Notes under the pieces: generated by a model
What the model was told of the DNA's origin: nothing
The model's input: only the letters and a program-made list of their open reading frames with translations
Database searches by the model: none
Shown here: positions 12,601 through 23,714 of the stretch, piece by piece
Position numbering within the stretch: the first letter of the stretch is position 1
Layout: every line of letters starts with the position of its first letter
Program-made: the position numbers and the translations under genes
Assembly: GCA_037013495.1 (NCBI GenBank)
Contig: CM072806.1
Span: 19,823,001-19,887,000, forward strand
DNA from: Hippophae tibetana
Taxonomy: Eukaryota; Streptophyta; Magnoliopsida; Rosales; Elaeagnaceae
Length of the DNA: 64,000 nt
Direction of reading: 5' to 3'

Positions 12601-12619
12601 GCCTTTCTTTGTAGTAGTG
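12601..12619 (-). repeat. CACTA right terminal inverted repeat
   Basis: The minus strand from 12619 reads CACTACTACAAAGAAAGGC. The opening CACTA with a following polypurine-like AAAGAAAGG is the hallmark of the superfamily. The matching left terminus is not in the window. Confidence 0.85.
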
Positions 12620-12629
12620 CATGCTTCTA

Positions 12630-12900
12630 GTTATAGAACTCAAAGTTATCATCCATCTCTGAATATTATGTCCAATAATTATACTAGAAAGTATGAAGTT
12701 GTTGCTTCAAAGAGGCAAGTGAAATTCAATACATTTGATTCTAGAACTATCATCATCCTACAATGAGTGTTGCATCTTCATTTAAGATGAATATGAAATC
12801 TAAAAGTAATGCTAAGTCCAAGAACATGCCTATCAAGATGAAGTTAGTTAAGTTTCAACCCATAGAAATATAAAAATCAAAATTCAAGAAAGTTATGGTT
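12630..12900 (+). pseudogene. SIRE-like gag C-terminal relic
   Basis: The relic is collinear with 26890-27190 of the other SIRE-like element: a serine, tyrosine and asparagine-rich stretch, then K-rich wording close to KSKNMSMIIKVFDFQPKDIK. It would be the tail of a Copia Gag. It is broken and very short. Confidence 0.6.
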
Positions 12901-14428
12901 AGAAAATATTCTCTTTTCGACCACCTAACCATCTTTTGTTGTTCACCTAAGTACTTTATTTGAGTGCTTAATTGACCCTAGATGAGGATCTTTATTAGAT
13001 TCGTGTTTTTTTTATTGATGGTTCTTTAACTTTAATAAAAAAAACTAATGGAAATAATAATTAAAAAAGAAAGGGAATAGACATGTTTTAACATTGACAT
13101 CAACTTTACATATTATTCTTATATTATTGTAATTATATTGATTGACTTTATATTGTGCAAATAGATATTTTGACTTGTGCATTTACATATTTTTCATATC
13201 GGGTAATCAATGTTGACATGAACCTACTCACATACTCACTGGATAATTACACATACACACATACACATATATATCATGCTTGAAGTTTGTGATTGATTAC
13301 GTGAGATTTTAGGATTTGAAATAATCTTGACTAATAAATTGTATTTGTTTTCTATCTTTCACTTTATAAAATGCTACTATAAAGGGACACTTAGTTTTGA
13401 GATGACTACTTACTGTGATGTGTGAGGCTACCGCAGTGAGCAAAACTGGTTTACTTCACAACTAGTGTGAAAGTCATCATACTATATTTTTGGCTCATGT
13501 ATATTTTCTTAGCAAAAGAAAAACTTAAAGGGAAAAAGAAAAATACAAAAAGTATTTGAATGCATGAAAAGAAAAATCCAAAAATGGTTATATAAATAAA
13601 TAAATAACCAATTCCTTATACAAAAAGGTATAATAAATAATGAGAAGGAATACAAAAGAAAAAGTTAATTAAGTTTTTTCTTAGTAAGTAAAATTTTATT
13701 GTGTGAAAGTAAGGATTCGATTGCAATTTTTCATGATAGATGACACTCTTTCTTTTGAATCCTTCTTAATTGATCATAAATGAATATATTATTATAGTTC
13801 AAACTTGTATAATATTTTGAGCGATTGTCAATATGTCATTACATGTATTAGTATATTTGTGTGTCTTGTCTACATATTTTATGTTGTCAATGGACAATCA
13901 CATTTTTTAAAAAAATGATTTCATCACTTGTGTGTTTTTTAGTCATATTTAGCTAAGTCTACTAACCTCAATAAAAAGAAATCTCATTACTTCTTCATTG
14001 TGTTACTTATTCGTATTACAAAATGGAGAAAGTAATTAAGTGTTAATTGAAAATATATAGAGGGAGAGAGTTATTAATTGAAATTTTTATGTGTGAGAGA
14101 TTACATATAAGGGAGAATACTTCAAGTGTTCAAGTTTATCCACACAGGGGAGTAATACTTAGATGTTATATTCATTGTTACTTATCATTTATGCCTGCTT
14201 CTTCAATTTTTGTGTGCTTATATACATTAAACTAATAAACAATGAGTCTTTCGAAATAAATTGTGTGCCTATTTGTGTTTTTGTTTTTAGGTGTATATAT
14301 GAGTTATCAAGATTCAAGGAAAGATGGTTTCACCAGATCATAGGATAGTTCCACTATGTAAATTGTTTTCTATGAGCGTGTTGTAATGAGAGAGATATTT
14401 GGCCACAGAATATGCCAAAGGGATAGAT
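12901..14428 (+). other. SIRE-like 3' non-coding region
   Basis: The sequence aligns with 27204-28609 in the other copy, including the block around AGTTTTGAGATGACTACTTACTG (13396) and its partner at 27611. No pol is seen between gag and LTR in either copy. A purine-rich run just before 14429 (GCCAAAGGGATAGAT) is the likely polypurine tract. Confidence 0.6.
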
Positions 14429-15192
14429 TTTAAGGCTTATAAGTGTTGGTAATATTCGTCAATAAAACATTTACCTGTAATTTAGTTTCTAGACTCATCC
14501 TTCAATGTCATTATTCAACTAGAAGAAACTACTAAGCTTCAAAAGAAAATATTTCAGGTATAATTCCATTATTATGCATATTATATTTTATATTAGTTAC
14601 ATAAGAACATTTAGTATATAGGTTATTCAATTGATCGAGTAGTGTTTGAATTAATCAAGGAGGTAGATCAATTGAGAATAAATCTACTAAAATCTAAATC
14701 CTCTCAGTATTAATTTTAATATGGGATAGATCAATCGAGGTTTTGGGTTCGATTGATCGAGGTATGATCCAATTTGATCTACCTGGTCTTGGGTTTTATT
14801 AACCGTTACCTAGATTGATCGAAAAAGGTTTCAATTGATTGAGTTTAGTTTAGATCAATTGAGCGATGAGAGTTTCAAATTATAATCTAACTATTTGTTC
14901 GATCCCAATTTATTAATTACAATATTGTTCCTATAATTTACTACTCTATGAATTTTTCAATGGATAGATTTGTAATTGAACTTTAAATGAGCATTATGGC
15001 TTCAATATTTTCTATTTAAATAACATAATGCCTCTTATTTTTTAACCACAATTATATCAACTTTTACGATTTAAGCTCTCTCTAAATCTATTTTGCAAAA
15101 TCATATTCAGATAGGCTTTTTCCTTAGTTAATCAATCAAATATTTTGTGGTTGTGTTTGATTGACTAAAAAACCTACATTATTGGAAATGAA

Positions 15193-15242
15193 ATAAGAAG
15201 TTTACTACAACCCTCTCAAGCTCCGAGGTTCGTAGTAAACTC
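15193..15242. other. Hairpin at left edge of the plastid insertion
   Basis: AGTTTACTAC and GTAGTAAACT pair perfectly, and neighbouring bases extend the stem with one bulge. The loop holds TCAAGCTCCGAGG, which recurs at the other edge of the insertion. It may be a mark of how the DNA was joined or a small unrelated insert. Confidence 0.5.
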
Positions 15243-15649
15243 CTTATTTTCTTTCAAATAGCTAGGAAGCAGAGTTGAACTAACAATTATCAATTCAAGC
15301 GAGAAAGCAAGTAGATCAGAAAATTCTCTCATTCTAGTAGCAAGAAAGAAGTAGGCCTATTGGGATATTATTTCTTTACAAACACTGAGGAAGATGAGGA
15401 AAACCTCTATCTTTTTGCTTAGGTGCCATCAAAAAACTCCTTAGTCAATAAAGCCAGCGACAAGTGCTACTCTTAGTAAAGAAAGCATTAGTAGTATCGA
15501 GCTCGGTTGAAGGTTAGTCTTGTATTTCAAGGTCTTTTATGACTTTGATTTTTTTTTATTAAAAACTAAAATTTGAAATCTCATATGTGATGATCGAGAT
15601 CAGTAATTCGTCCTCCTAGTTTTTGAAAGCAACATCAACCAATGGCCAT

Positions 15650-16242
15650 TGGCTATGTTATGAAGAACTTTCCATTCCTATCATTGTACAATAATCTTTG
15701 GAAATGAACTTTGAAATTTCAGGGTAGTCTGAATGGGGTACAGGTGTTTAGAAGACCTTAGTCGAGAAATTCCAAACAAGGAAGAAAATTGAAGCTAATG
15801 CATCCAAAGGAGGACTAATGGAAAGCTTTCCTTGATATGAATTAGCGGTAAAAAAGATATATACTATGGATTAGCAACAAGAAGGCAATGATTATCTCAC
15901 TACAAGATGGGGGCTATTGACCCTGTAGGGTTAGACTTACGAGACTAAAAGGATCTCTTATAAATTGTCATTTTTTCAAAAGGGTGCGAGATAGAGAGGA
16001 TAGGGGAATTTTTTATGCCAAATCGCTTATTTTTTCTAATAGATCTTATGGAGCCTATTCATACATGACATGGTCTAGTCTAATCATAGAAAAGATTCTC
16101 TTCAAACAAACCAACCTATCCTTTTATAGGCTTGCGTAGTGGTTGGAACAAAGACACATTTTTTTATTATGAATTCAAATGTGGCAGATAAAAACATATA
16201 TTCTGCATAACCTAATCATTATTTCATGTCACACACTCCCAT
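15650..16242 (-). pseudogene. petD: petD exon 1 and 5' part of its group II intron (plastid-derived)
   Basis: On the minus strand ATGGGAGT (16242 to 16235) followed by GTGTGAC is the tiny first exon of petD and the start of its group II intron. The following sequence (AATGTGTCTTTGTTCC, CCAACCACTACGCAAGCC and so on) has the character of that intron as I know it. Exon 2, encoding subunit IV of the cytochrome b6f complex, is not found, so the gene is only a stub. The lower boundary is uncertain. Confidence 0.65.
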
Positions 16243-16450
16243 AATCCATTTTTTCATCAAAAAATTCACTTCAACTATGAGTAATGAGTATCAAATAAAT
16301 AAAGAATACAACTAGTACATTTTTTTGAGTTAAAGATAAATATCCAAACACATGTCTTATTCTTTTCAGTAATCCATATTTGTAGCAATGAAATACCATT
16401 ATCCCTACCCCAAGTGATAAATTATTGATTACAAATATGCTATATATTCT

Positions 16451-17615
16451 TTATAACGAGCCAGAAAGACCTTGCTTAGGTATCATTAGGAAGTTCATTA
16501 ACATAAATACGACAGTAAGAAGAGATAATATAAAAGTATGTAAACTAGAAAAAATAGGTTAAAGTAGATTGTCCCATACTAACACTTCCATGCAATAACT
16601 CTACCAAAGGTGATCCTATTATAGGAATAGCTCCGGGCACACTTGTTACAATTTTGAAATCCTATTAACCAATTTGGTCTCGTGGTAAGGAATAACCAGT
16701 TACACCAAAAGATGCGGTCAATACACCTAAAACCACACATATAACTCAAGATATGGAACATATTTACTAGTTATATCATCTTTAATTACTTGAATTTCAA
16801 GACATTCTTCAAACCAAACATAGATTTTATTGAGATAGGTAAACCCCAAAAGACATCCCCTCCAAGAACCTGAGAATTGCAACTTGTACGACTCAAACAG
16901 AAACACCCCAATACTAGTTCTACTAGATATGTGTAAAAGTATGAAACTTTTTCATTCTATAATTCAAGTTTTTATGAAAATAAAAAGTATAAAATCCGAA
17001 AGATCTTTCTTGTGGTTCTAATGCCAAAATATCAACTCGGCTCATTCATCTTTATGTAGATGATTATAGGCCTCTTGAATCTTCTATTTACCTATTATCG
17101 TTATTGTTTTGTTATTATTTGTTGTGTGTAATATGACTTCCTTTATTGTTGTTTTCTTTATTATTGATAGAAATTCTCTTGTTAAGACCCTGTGAATCAA
17201 TTAAAACCTCGGATTCATACTAGAACCATGATGATACAATAAAATCGTTTCAAACTAATTACAAAAATTCCTTGAATAAGAACCTTGGATAATCACTTAA
17301 TTTAATGAATAAATATAATGACTAAAAAACAAAAGTTTGTCTTTTGATCAAAATAAGCGTAAATGGGGTTTGAAAGAATAAAAATCTTTCAATTTAGAAC
17401 TTATAAATCTAACAAATGAGAGTCTGACCACATGGTCTGAATATTAATTATGAATCATAGTTCTAATACTTTTTATTCTATTTGATACATTTCGTACTTC
17501 AAATACTCAAAATGAATATCCAATGAAATGAAAACATCTCTATCAAGATGACATACTTGTTTTTTTTTACTATCTATAGGATCCATTATAACAATATAAC
17601 GAGGCACACACTCAT
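16451..17615 (-). pseudogene. petB: petB pseudogene (plastid-derived cytochrome b6)
   Basis: Exon 1 is ATGAGT at 17615-17610. A group II intron of about 780 bp follows (17609-16829). Exon 2 begins [20 protein letters not shown] at 16828 and ends [13 protein letters not shown] with a TAA at 16451. Cytochrome b6 carries haems in the thylakoid b6f complex. Here exon 2 is about 378 bp where the family has about 640: the stretch between ITSKYVP and GVLTASFGVTGY is missing, including most haem-binding helices. Frameshifts and stops also occur. It is a dead copy. Confidence 0.85.
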
Positions 17616-17750
17616 ATTATTGAAATAGAAAAATAGAGAAATTCCACGGTTGAACTACCAAAATAGAATGGATAAAACTAAGATACCTAACTGCTTCACT
17701 TTGTATTGAATAGTTAGTCAATAGTTTTTATGAATCTAATTCATTGAAAT

Positions 17751-17951
17751 TCAATCCAATAAAATGGAAGAAATATAAATTTTCAAAATAATAGATAATA
17801 ATACCGCAAAAAGGGCCATTAAGAAACCCATCAAAGGAGTAGTTCCCCACCTAGAAGCTACTTTACCATGTTTTGTATTCAATGGTTTCCTCCCTAAAAG
17901 AGTTTGTCTTGGACGAGATTTAGAACCACCCTCAATGGTTTGTGTAGCCAT
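17751..17951 (-). pseudogene. psbH: psbH copy (plastid-derived photosystem II protein H), truncated
   Basis: The 66-residue frame starts [20 protein letters not shown] and contains [16 protein letters not shown] and the single membrane helix [20 protein letters not shown]. PsbH is a small phosphoprotein of photosystem II in the thylakoid. The frame is open, but a GGA to TGA change ends it after SSILLD. It therefore lacks the usual last few residues, and two residues are missing near position 22. Inside a nuclear LTR it has no plastid promoter or transit peptide, so function is not expected. Confidence 0.9.
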
Positions 17952-18056
17952 AAAACCCTATTTCTTATTCATTGAGATATATTGGCTTTGTATACCATTC
18001 CGTTGTAAATAAATGATCTTATTATAGATCCATTTTGGTCTTGAAACTTAATAATA

Positions 18057-18188
18057 ATGGAAATAGTAACCTCAGTTTCCATCATTATATCCAGTTTACT
18101 TGTAAGTTTTACTAGGTACGCCTTATATACTTCTTTTGGGAAACCCTCTGAACAACTAAGAGATCCATTCGAGGCATGCGAAGACTAG
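18057..18188 (+). pseudogene. psbN: psbN copy (plastid-derived), open frame
   Basis: A 43-residue frame, the exact family length, starts [20 protein letters not shown] and ends [11 protein letters not shown]. It keeps the N-terminal membrane helix and the YALYT..G.PS.QLRDPFE block of PsbN, a protein needed for photosystem II assembly. It lies opposite psbH at about 105 bp, as in plastids. About a dozen residues differ from the usual sequence. It is too short to be caught by length filters. In this nuclear setting it is a fossil whose frame survived, probably by chance. Confidence 0.88.
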
Positions 18189-18206
18189 TCAAGCTCCGAG
18201 GGTTTT

Positions 18207-18440
18207 CTAGTGATTTTGTTTTTATCTTTAAGTTTATTAAATCATCTAGCTAGGATTGTTCATTGTTTAATCCAATCTAGGGTTTGCTAGTGATTTTGTT
18301 TTTTCTATAAGTTTGTTAAACAATCTAGCTAGGATTGTTCATTGTTTAATTCACTCTAAGCTTTGCTAGTGATTTGTTATTATCTATAAGTTTATTACAT
18401 CATGTAGCTAGGATTTTCATTGTTTAGTCCACTCTATGAC
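18207..18440 (+). repeat. Three tandem copies of an ~80-bp unit in the LTR
   Basis: The unit runs CTAGTGATTTTGTTTTTATC ... CATCTAGCTAGGATTGTTCA and repeats at about 18207, 18289 and 18366. The other two SIRE-like LTRs (24655, 29610) have a single copy, so this triplication is private to this LTR. Confidence 0.8.
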
Positions 18441-18886
18441 ACAACTTGCACTTTTGTTTTTGTGCTAACTTTCATGTGTTAGTTGAATGGGTTCATAACT
18501 TATGTGACTCGAGTTTATCAAAACCTTGGTATAGATCTAAACACCTTTTTCTTAAGTATATAATGAAACGAAGCATAGGCTTATAAGTAGGTTACTGATG
18601 GGAAATATCTGTGATGGGTAGTTTAGGTCCTAACTTGTAATCGAACATATTTTCATAATAGAGAGCTAGATGATCTAGGGGATCAATGGTTTTTTCTCTT
18701 AGATCATTGGTGTGATTTAGGTTATTTTCAAATAAAAAATCTCGTGTGTCAATTTCTATTATTGTATTGTTTTATTTATATGCGATTACATGTTCGACCG
18801 TTTGTGAATTTTTAGTTTAGCATGTTTTTATTAACTATCTATTCACCCCTCTAGTTAATTAGATCTATAAGTAAAAATCTTTCAAA

Positions 18887-20970
18887 ATATCTTTAAAAAA
18901 TAAAAGTTATTTGATAACCAATTTCTAGTTATAATTTTGAAAAGTATAAATTAAAAATTGGATATTACTTGTTCGATAACTAATTCTTAATTTTTAATTT
19001 CTAACCTTTTAAGTTGAGTTAGGCTAAGTTGAGCATAATATTTCTAGAGAAAACTTAAAATCATAAACCGTAAACGTTTTTGTATACTAGATTTCTAGAA
19101 CTTTCTCATAATATATGATACTATCTATAATATTTTATGAAGTAATATAATTTATATTTTAAAAATGAGTATAATTTTCTACAGAAAACTTGAAATCATA
19201 AACCATAAAATTTATTAAAAACTCACTTCTATTCTAATGGTATATGAAATGAATAATAAAAGGCTTTTAATTAGTGAAGTTTATATTTTAAAAATGGGTA
19301 AAAAATATTTTCTTAAAATCTGGATAATCATTAATAAAATATGCATAACTTTCTATAGAAAACTTGAAATCATAAATAATTTTTTTTTATCAAAAACTAG
19401 ACTTTTAAAACATTCCACTGGGTTATAAAATTATCATAAAATTTTGTGAATTATTATAATTTATATGTTAAAAATGAGTAAAAAATGTTATTTCTGAATA
19501 TGAAAAACTATTTGCAAAATGTACATAACTTTCTATAGAAAACTCCAACTCATAAATCATAAATCTATTTAAAACTTTAATTTTATAGGTCTCTAATAAT
19601 TAATGAAATGAATTATATTATCTTGTGAACTAGTACAATTTATATTTCCAATTGTTGTAATACAATATGAACAATATTCAATAAAATGAACATAACTTCT
19701 TTAAAACACCCAAAATTTTAAAATATAACATTTCTTATAAAATAGATTATTTGATATTTTCAATTATATATATATTTAATGATAAATAATTGTAAATTAA
19801 TACGATTTAAATTTCAAAACTTAGTCAATGATTACCTTTTTAATCTAATTATACTGTATATATTTTTAAGTTAGTATTTGCCTTAAAATTTTATATTTAT
19901 TAGAATATTCTAACATAATTTTTTATTTTATTTTTAAAAAATTAATTGTTACTTTTTCTATTTTTTTAATTTGACTATTATTAGTATTTTTGTCTACTTG
20001 GTAATAATAAATAGAAATTACATTTTGATAATTGTTTTATTTTTTCGTATTTTTTTAACTTTTTAGTTTAACATGTCTTTATTAAATTAGCTAGTGAGCT
20101 GCTCATTTAAGTTTATGAGCTATGTTATTTTGACTTTTTTAGTTGATGAACTCAATAGATAATTTTAAATAAGCTGAGCTAGATTGAGCAAATTAATTGA
20201 CATCTCTAACCATATGTACTAAAGTTGTAGAGATCAAATTATAGCTAATAATTATAGTAACTAGGTTGCTTCTTGTTGAAAAATAAACAAACCTAATTTG
20301 GTTAAAACCTTACTATAATTGTAATTCTCATTATTTCATCACAAACCCAAATTTATAGATTTGTGAGCTATTTAAAGTAACATAATACAACTTGCTAAAA
20401 TCATATATATTTATATAAATATTTAATAAAAACAATACAATTGACACAATTATAAAATTTCAAATAACATTATAAATTATTTTATAATAGAAGTTAAGGT
20501 TTATTTTGGTTAGAATTATAAGTATAATTGTTTCATTGTACAAAAAAATGAAATAAAATAAAAAATTTCAACAAAAGTAAACTAATAATCTAAAAGTAAA
20601 ATAAATAAAATAACTATGAACATAAGTTATAATATTGAAAAAAAATCTTTTTGATGGAAACATAAGCCCAAAATTGAATGATATCTATGTAAATTTTTCT
20701 TATTTATCATATTTTGAATATTATATTTTAAAAAAATAACTTGACATGAAACTAAAAATTATTGTTTTTAATGTAATTAAGTTATTATTGATGTCGATTT
20801 TTATCAACATTAGGTAGAACTATTCTCCTTTAATCTACGAGATAGAACAACTCATTGAGGCCTTGGATCCAAAAGTGATGGCTTTTGATCCTTTATTGCT
20901 TAAGTTAGTAATGGGTTTGATGAATGTAAGGAAGATCTAGGTCTCACTCTGTGATTAATCCTTCATATTG
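18887..20970. other. AT-rich stretch without recognisable genes
   Basis: About 2 kb of very AT-rich DNA shows no coding similarity. The open frames seen here are short and of biased composition. The only structure I see is a degenerate tandem array at 19033-19730. Confidence 0.5.
19033..19730. repeat. Degenerate tandem array, ~170-bp period
   Basis: The phrase CATAACTTTCTATAGAAAAC followed by TTGAAATCATAAA recurs five times with decay, near 19035, 19168, 19340, 19520 and 19686. The spacing is about 130 to 180 bp. The period resembles a satellite, but there are too few and too diverged units to call one. Confidence 0.55.
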
Positions 20971-20974
20971 TTGG

Positions 20975-21130
20975 TATTAGGTAATTTCATTCTTAAAGAA
21001 TGGGAAATATTTCATCAAGAATTTCTCTTTCAAATCATTACAAGTTGTTGTAATGGAATTAAGTGACAAAGAGTTTAACCAAGCTCAAGCACGGTCTTGC
21101 AAAGAGTAAGGGATTAAATTGCATAATACT
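20975..21130 (-). pseudogene. Ty3/gypsy gag fragment (very old)
   Basis: The minus strand reads PYSLQDRA followed by AWLNSL and then NDLKEKFLMKYFPFFKNE. This is the pattern of the capsid core of Athila/Tat-group Gag proteins (S.LKDRA..WLNSLP..S...W..L..KFL.KFFP). Only about 50 residues can be seen. No LTRs or other parts can be linked to it. It is an isolated, broken fossil. Confidence 0.55.
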
Positions 21131-23050
21131 CTTTAAGTTCATCAATTATGGATCACATGCATAAGAATTATATATCTATACCTAGAAACTATGTATGTTA
21201 TTTAATCAAGACAAATAATTAAATAATTCTCTCAAATCTATTTAATTGCCTCTATATATCAATTCTTGGCTAAACAATTAATAACAGAAAAAATAGATTA
21301 AATAATATAATTAAATTAAAATCATAGTTGGGGTATAATATTATATTATCACAAATTGCAAATTGGGTTCATAAGATCACTAGATTAATAAATTACCTAG
21401 ACATAATTTTGTTTATAAAGCTCATTACTTTCATAAAGAAATATATAAAAAATGATAAAGAAAGGAGAATAAGAAGAATAAATACAATCAATCTTTTGAA
21501 TTGTAGTACCAATCGCCTATTGAATCTCTACCAAAATTGTATCTTCTTTCACATTTTTTTATATATTTCTATCTTCTTAGCTCCAAAAATTAATAAAAAA
21601 TAGGTGGAATCTGGACCATCATATCAGCTTCATATTAAAAGCTGAGATGAAAAAATGGAAAATTAACAACATTATCCTATAAAAATGTGACATGTTGCAC
21701 AAGGGATTTACTTGTAAATCAGTATGCGACACTTGGCATGGGTGGATTGGTCTAGTCAATGCGGCTGAGTCAATGCCACATGGCAAGATGTGATTTGTGG
21801 TTATTGATTGCATGACTTGTCGATTGAAGGAATGGATGAATCAAGTGATGACGTGTGGCACACCTATTAACAATGTTGTGATAATTAGAATGAACACTAT
21901 GCTAACATGTGGCATGGCACTTTGTCACATGATACATGCAATATTGTGTTCTTCTCTTGCATGGAATGCATGTGGCATCTTTTGATTGATCATGCGTTGA
22001 AGATTCATTAAAAATGTATAAATTCCAAAAATATCCCAAAAATATTTTTTCACCTATTTTCACTAGAAAGTTCATATTTTGATTTTTTTTTACTCCAAAG
22101 ATACTACTTATTGAATAAAACAAGTAAATATTAAGTAAAAAAATGGCACTAATGACTATACTTTTATAGTCTTATGGCTTGCCTAAGTAATTGTAACCCT
22201 TAGATTAATTTTTGATGGATGGATGAGATTTCTTCCCATCCTCTATATATACAAGCTCCCAAATTCCTTCATTCTAGACAATTTCCTTTCACATTTAAGA
22301 TCTCACATTTTTGAGAGAGAAGGATAGCAAAGAAGAGAATATATTTCAAAGTATTTCTTCCAAACTTCTTGCTTTATTTATTTTTTTCTTCATTATGTTA
22401 CATAGAGTGTAGAGTAATTATTTTTCTCACTATCCAAATACTTTGCACCCCATAAAATTCATACCATATTTTCATGTATAGGAAATGATGGATACCAAAT
22501 TGATAGATTATTATACCCAGATATAGCCACCATTGGTATGCATTAAGATGAACGTAGATCATAAAAGACTTTTGGATAGATTGTGGTTGAATAAAGGTTA
22601 AATAGAGATGTAGTCGATAGGAATTTGGGTGGTCGAGTGCCATCCAAAAAGGCCTTGTCCAACGATGGTTGAGCTAGCTCATCTTTGTTCAACTCCCTTC
22701 TAGTCAATAATATTTGGCTGGCCACGATCTGGTCGGTAGTCTTATTACTGACTATAAGTTGGTCGATGGTGGGGGCGAATGGGTTGCACCTAGTAATGGG
22801 ACTAAGTCGTTACGATCTCATAGTTCTTTTTATTCTATTCATAAGGCTCATTCAAGTGCTCGTTTGATTTAGGTTGAATATTCAAGCGATGATAACTTGG
22901 ATGCCATTCTTGTTGGCATTCCTTGGTACAAAAAGGTCTTGATGAGAGTTATACTTTCTTATCTGTGAATAATTATAGTTCTCGAATGACATACCAATAA
23001 TTGGACAAAATGAGGGAAAATTTCAAATTTTGGAATCTATCGCGTTGATT
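21131..23050. other. Unassigned stretch with a promoter-like block
   Basis: I recognise no gene here. TATATATA at 22244-22251, preceded by CCATCC and followed by CAAGCTCCCAAATTCC, looks like a plant TATA box and start site, either of an old LTR or of a lost gene. Short words of the ACATGTGGCA/ACGTGTGGCAC kind occur at 21850-21975. The minus-strand frames at 22398-22725 have a protein-like composition (RRELNKDELAQPSLDKAFLD), but I cannot name a family. Confidence 0.4.
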
Positions 23051-23059
23051 TTCTCAATT

Positions 23060-23260
23060 AGAAGCATAGTTTGGAGCAACCTCTTTCTAATAGAGTTACA
23101 TTATTTATTGTTCCCATTTTCTCTAGGTTACAACTTCCATTTCGACTTATAGTGTACAAATTCTTAGTTGATGTTGGTGCGAGTTCAAGTGAATTTATGC
23201 TAATCCATTATAGAATGTTATTGCGTTGTTGGGTGAATTAGCTATTGATGAGTTTAAGTG
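23060..23260 (+). pseudogene. Possible Ty3/gypsy protease relic
   Basis: PFRLIVYKFLVDVGASSSEF resembles the start of a retrotransposon aspartic protease, in which a D-[TSV]-G-[AS]-S box follows a short hydrophobic strand. Surrounding sequence is too decayed to confirm this. It is a fossil if real. Confidence 0.35.
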
Positions 23261-23714
23261 TTGCTATTATTGGTAGTTGAAGGGAGATAGTTAGGGATGG
23301 TTCTATTTGAAGCCTTTTTCCAAGTAGATCTTGAAAAGTTGTCGAATACTAATAAATGGTGGAAATATTTCATTTTCACGCCTGTAGGCCCTAAATGATT
23401 TATGAACCTAGGGACCGTGGAGTTTGAGCCAACACCTCCCTTTTAGAGTATATGGCTAATTAATGGGTGATAGAAACCATTTTAATATACAGACTACTTT
23501 AGTTCTAGTATGGAGTACAAAGCCTATGGTAAGGATGTGTCCTATCTTTAATGTAATATGCCTCATCCTTTATGGACATTCAATGATCTTTTCCATGAAA
23601 GCTTAGAGCTATATATCATGATGCTTTTTATTCTTAGGCTTGCATAGGTGTACGGTATAATGGGGCATTGAAAGCCTTATGTACTCCATTGAGTCTTGAG
23701 AAAAAAACAAAAAC

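Larger units (their letters stand above)
5908..12619 (+). mobile_element. Decayed CACTA (En/Spm) DNA transposon
   Basis: This is a plant CACTA element, about 6.7 kb visible, with its right terminus at 12619. The reverse complement of the end begins CACTACTACAAAGAAAGGC, the family's signature. Inside, in the usual plant CACTA order, are the C-terminal part of a TNP2-type transposase, a Transposase_24 (Ptta/En/Spm) gene, a Ulp1-protease-like gene and subterminal repeats. All genes are full of stops and frameshifts. The left end is not seen because the Athila element at 1-5907 interrupts it. The right end abuts a SIRE-like gag relic, so the transposon itself landed in an older retroelement. A 3-bp duplication (possibly CAT at 12620) cannot be confirmed. 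Confidence 0.85.
15190..18200 (-). other. Nuclear plastid DNA insertion (NUPT): psbN-psbH-petB-petD
   Basis: About 3 kb of plastid DNA lies inside the SIRE-like LTR. Gene order and orientation match the plastid psbB operon: psbN opposite to psbH, then petB and the petD 5' end. All genes are diverged and most are broken, so this is an old transfer and not active plastid DNA. The left 450 bases (15190-15650) are not recognisable as plastid coding or intron sequence and may be of other origin. A 13-base word, TCAAGCTCCGAGG, occurs near both edges (15216-15228 and 18189-18201). Confidence 0.85.
12620..18886 (+). mobile_element. SIRE-like Copia element, 3' part
   Basis: This is the right part of an old Ty1/copia element of the SIRE type. 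It has the end of gag (about 12630-12900), a long non-coding 3' region (12900-14428) and an LTR (14429-18886). The LTR is enlarged by plastid DNA. It matches the better preserved copy at 23715-30129 throughout. The CACTA transposon is inserted in its gag, so the rest of the element lies to the left, outside the window. It is broken in many places. Confidence 0.75.
14429..18886 (+). repeat. SIRE-like LTR containing plastid DNA
   Basis: The LTR begins at TTTAAGGCTTATAAGTGTTGG, parallel to 23715 and 28610, and ends near CTTTCA at 18886. About 1.45 kb is LTR and about 3 kb (15190-18200) is inserted plastid sequence. The left half contains many ATTGATCGAG-like words (14630-14860), also dense in the other two LTRs. 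The right half holds a local triplication at 18207-18440. Confidence 0.7.

Noticed and set aside
18057-18188. psbN as a working nuclear gene
   Set aside because: It sits in a decayed plastid fragment within an LTR, has no transit peptide, and its neighbours psbH and petB are broken. An open frame of 43 codons can survive by chance.
19033-19730. Centromeric satellite
   Set aside because: Five diverged, unevenly spaced units are too few; nothing links them to a large array.
21328-21603. 91-codon open frame
   Set aside because: Lysine-, isoleucine- and asparagine-rich as expected from AT-rich non-coding DNA; no motif, no partner copy, no good start context.
22398-22725. Two overlapping minus-strand frames as a host gene
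   Set aside because: Composition is somewhat protein-like, but no family is recognisable and the frames overlap with shifts. At most an old relic.
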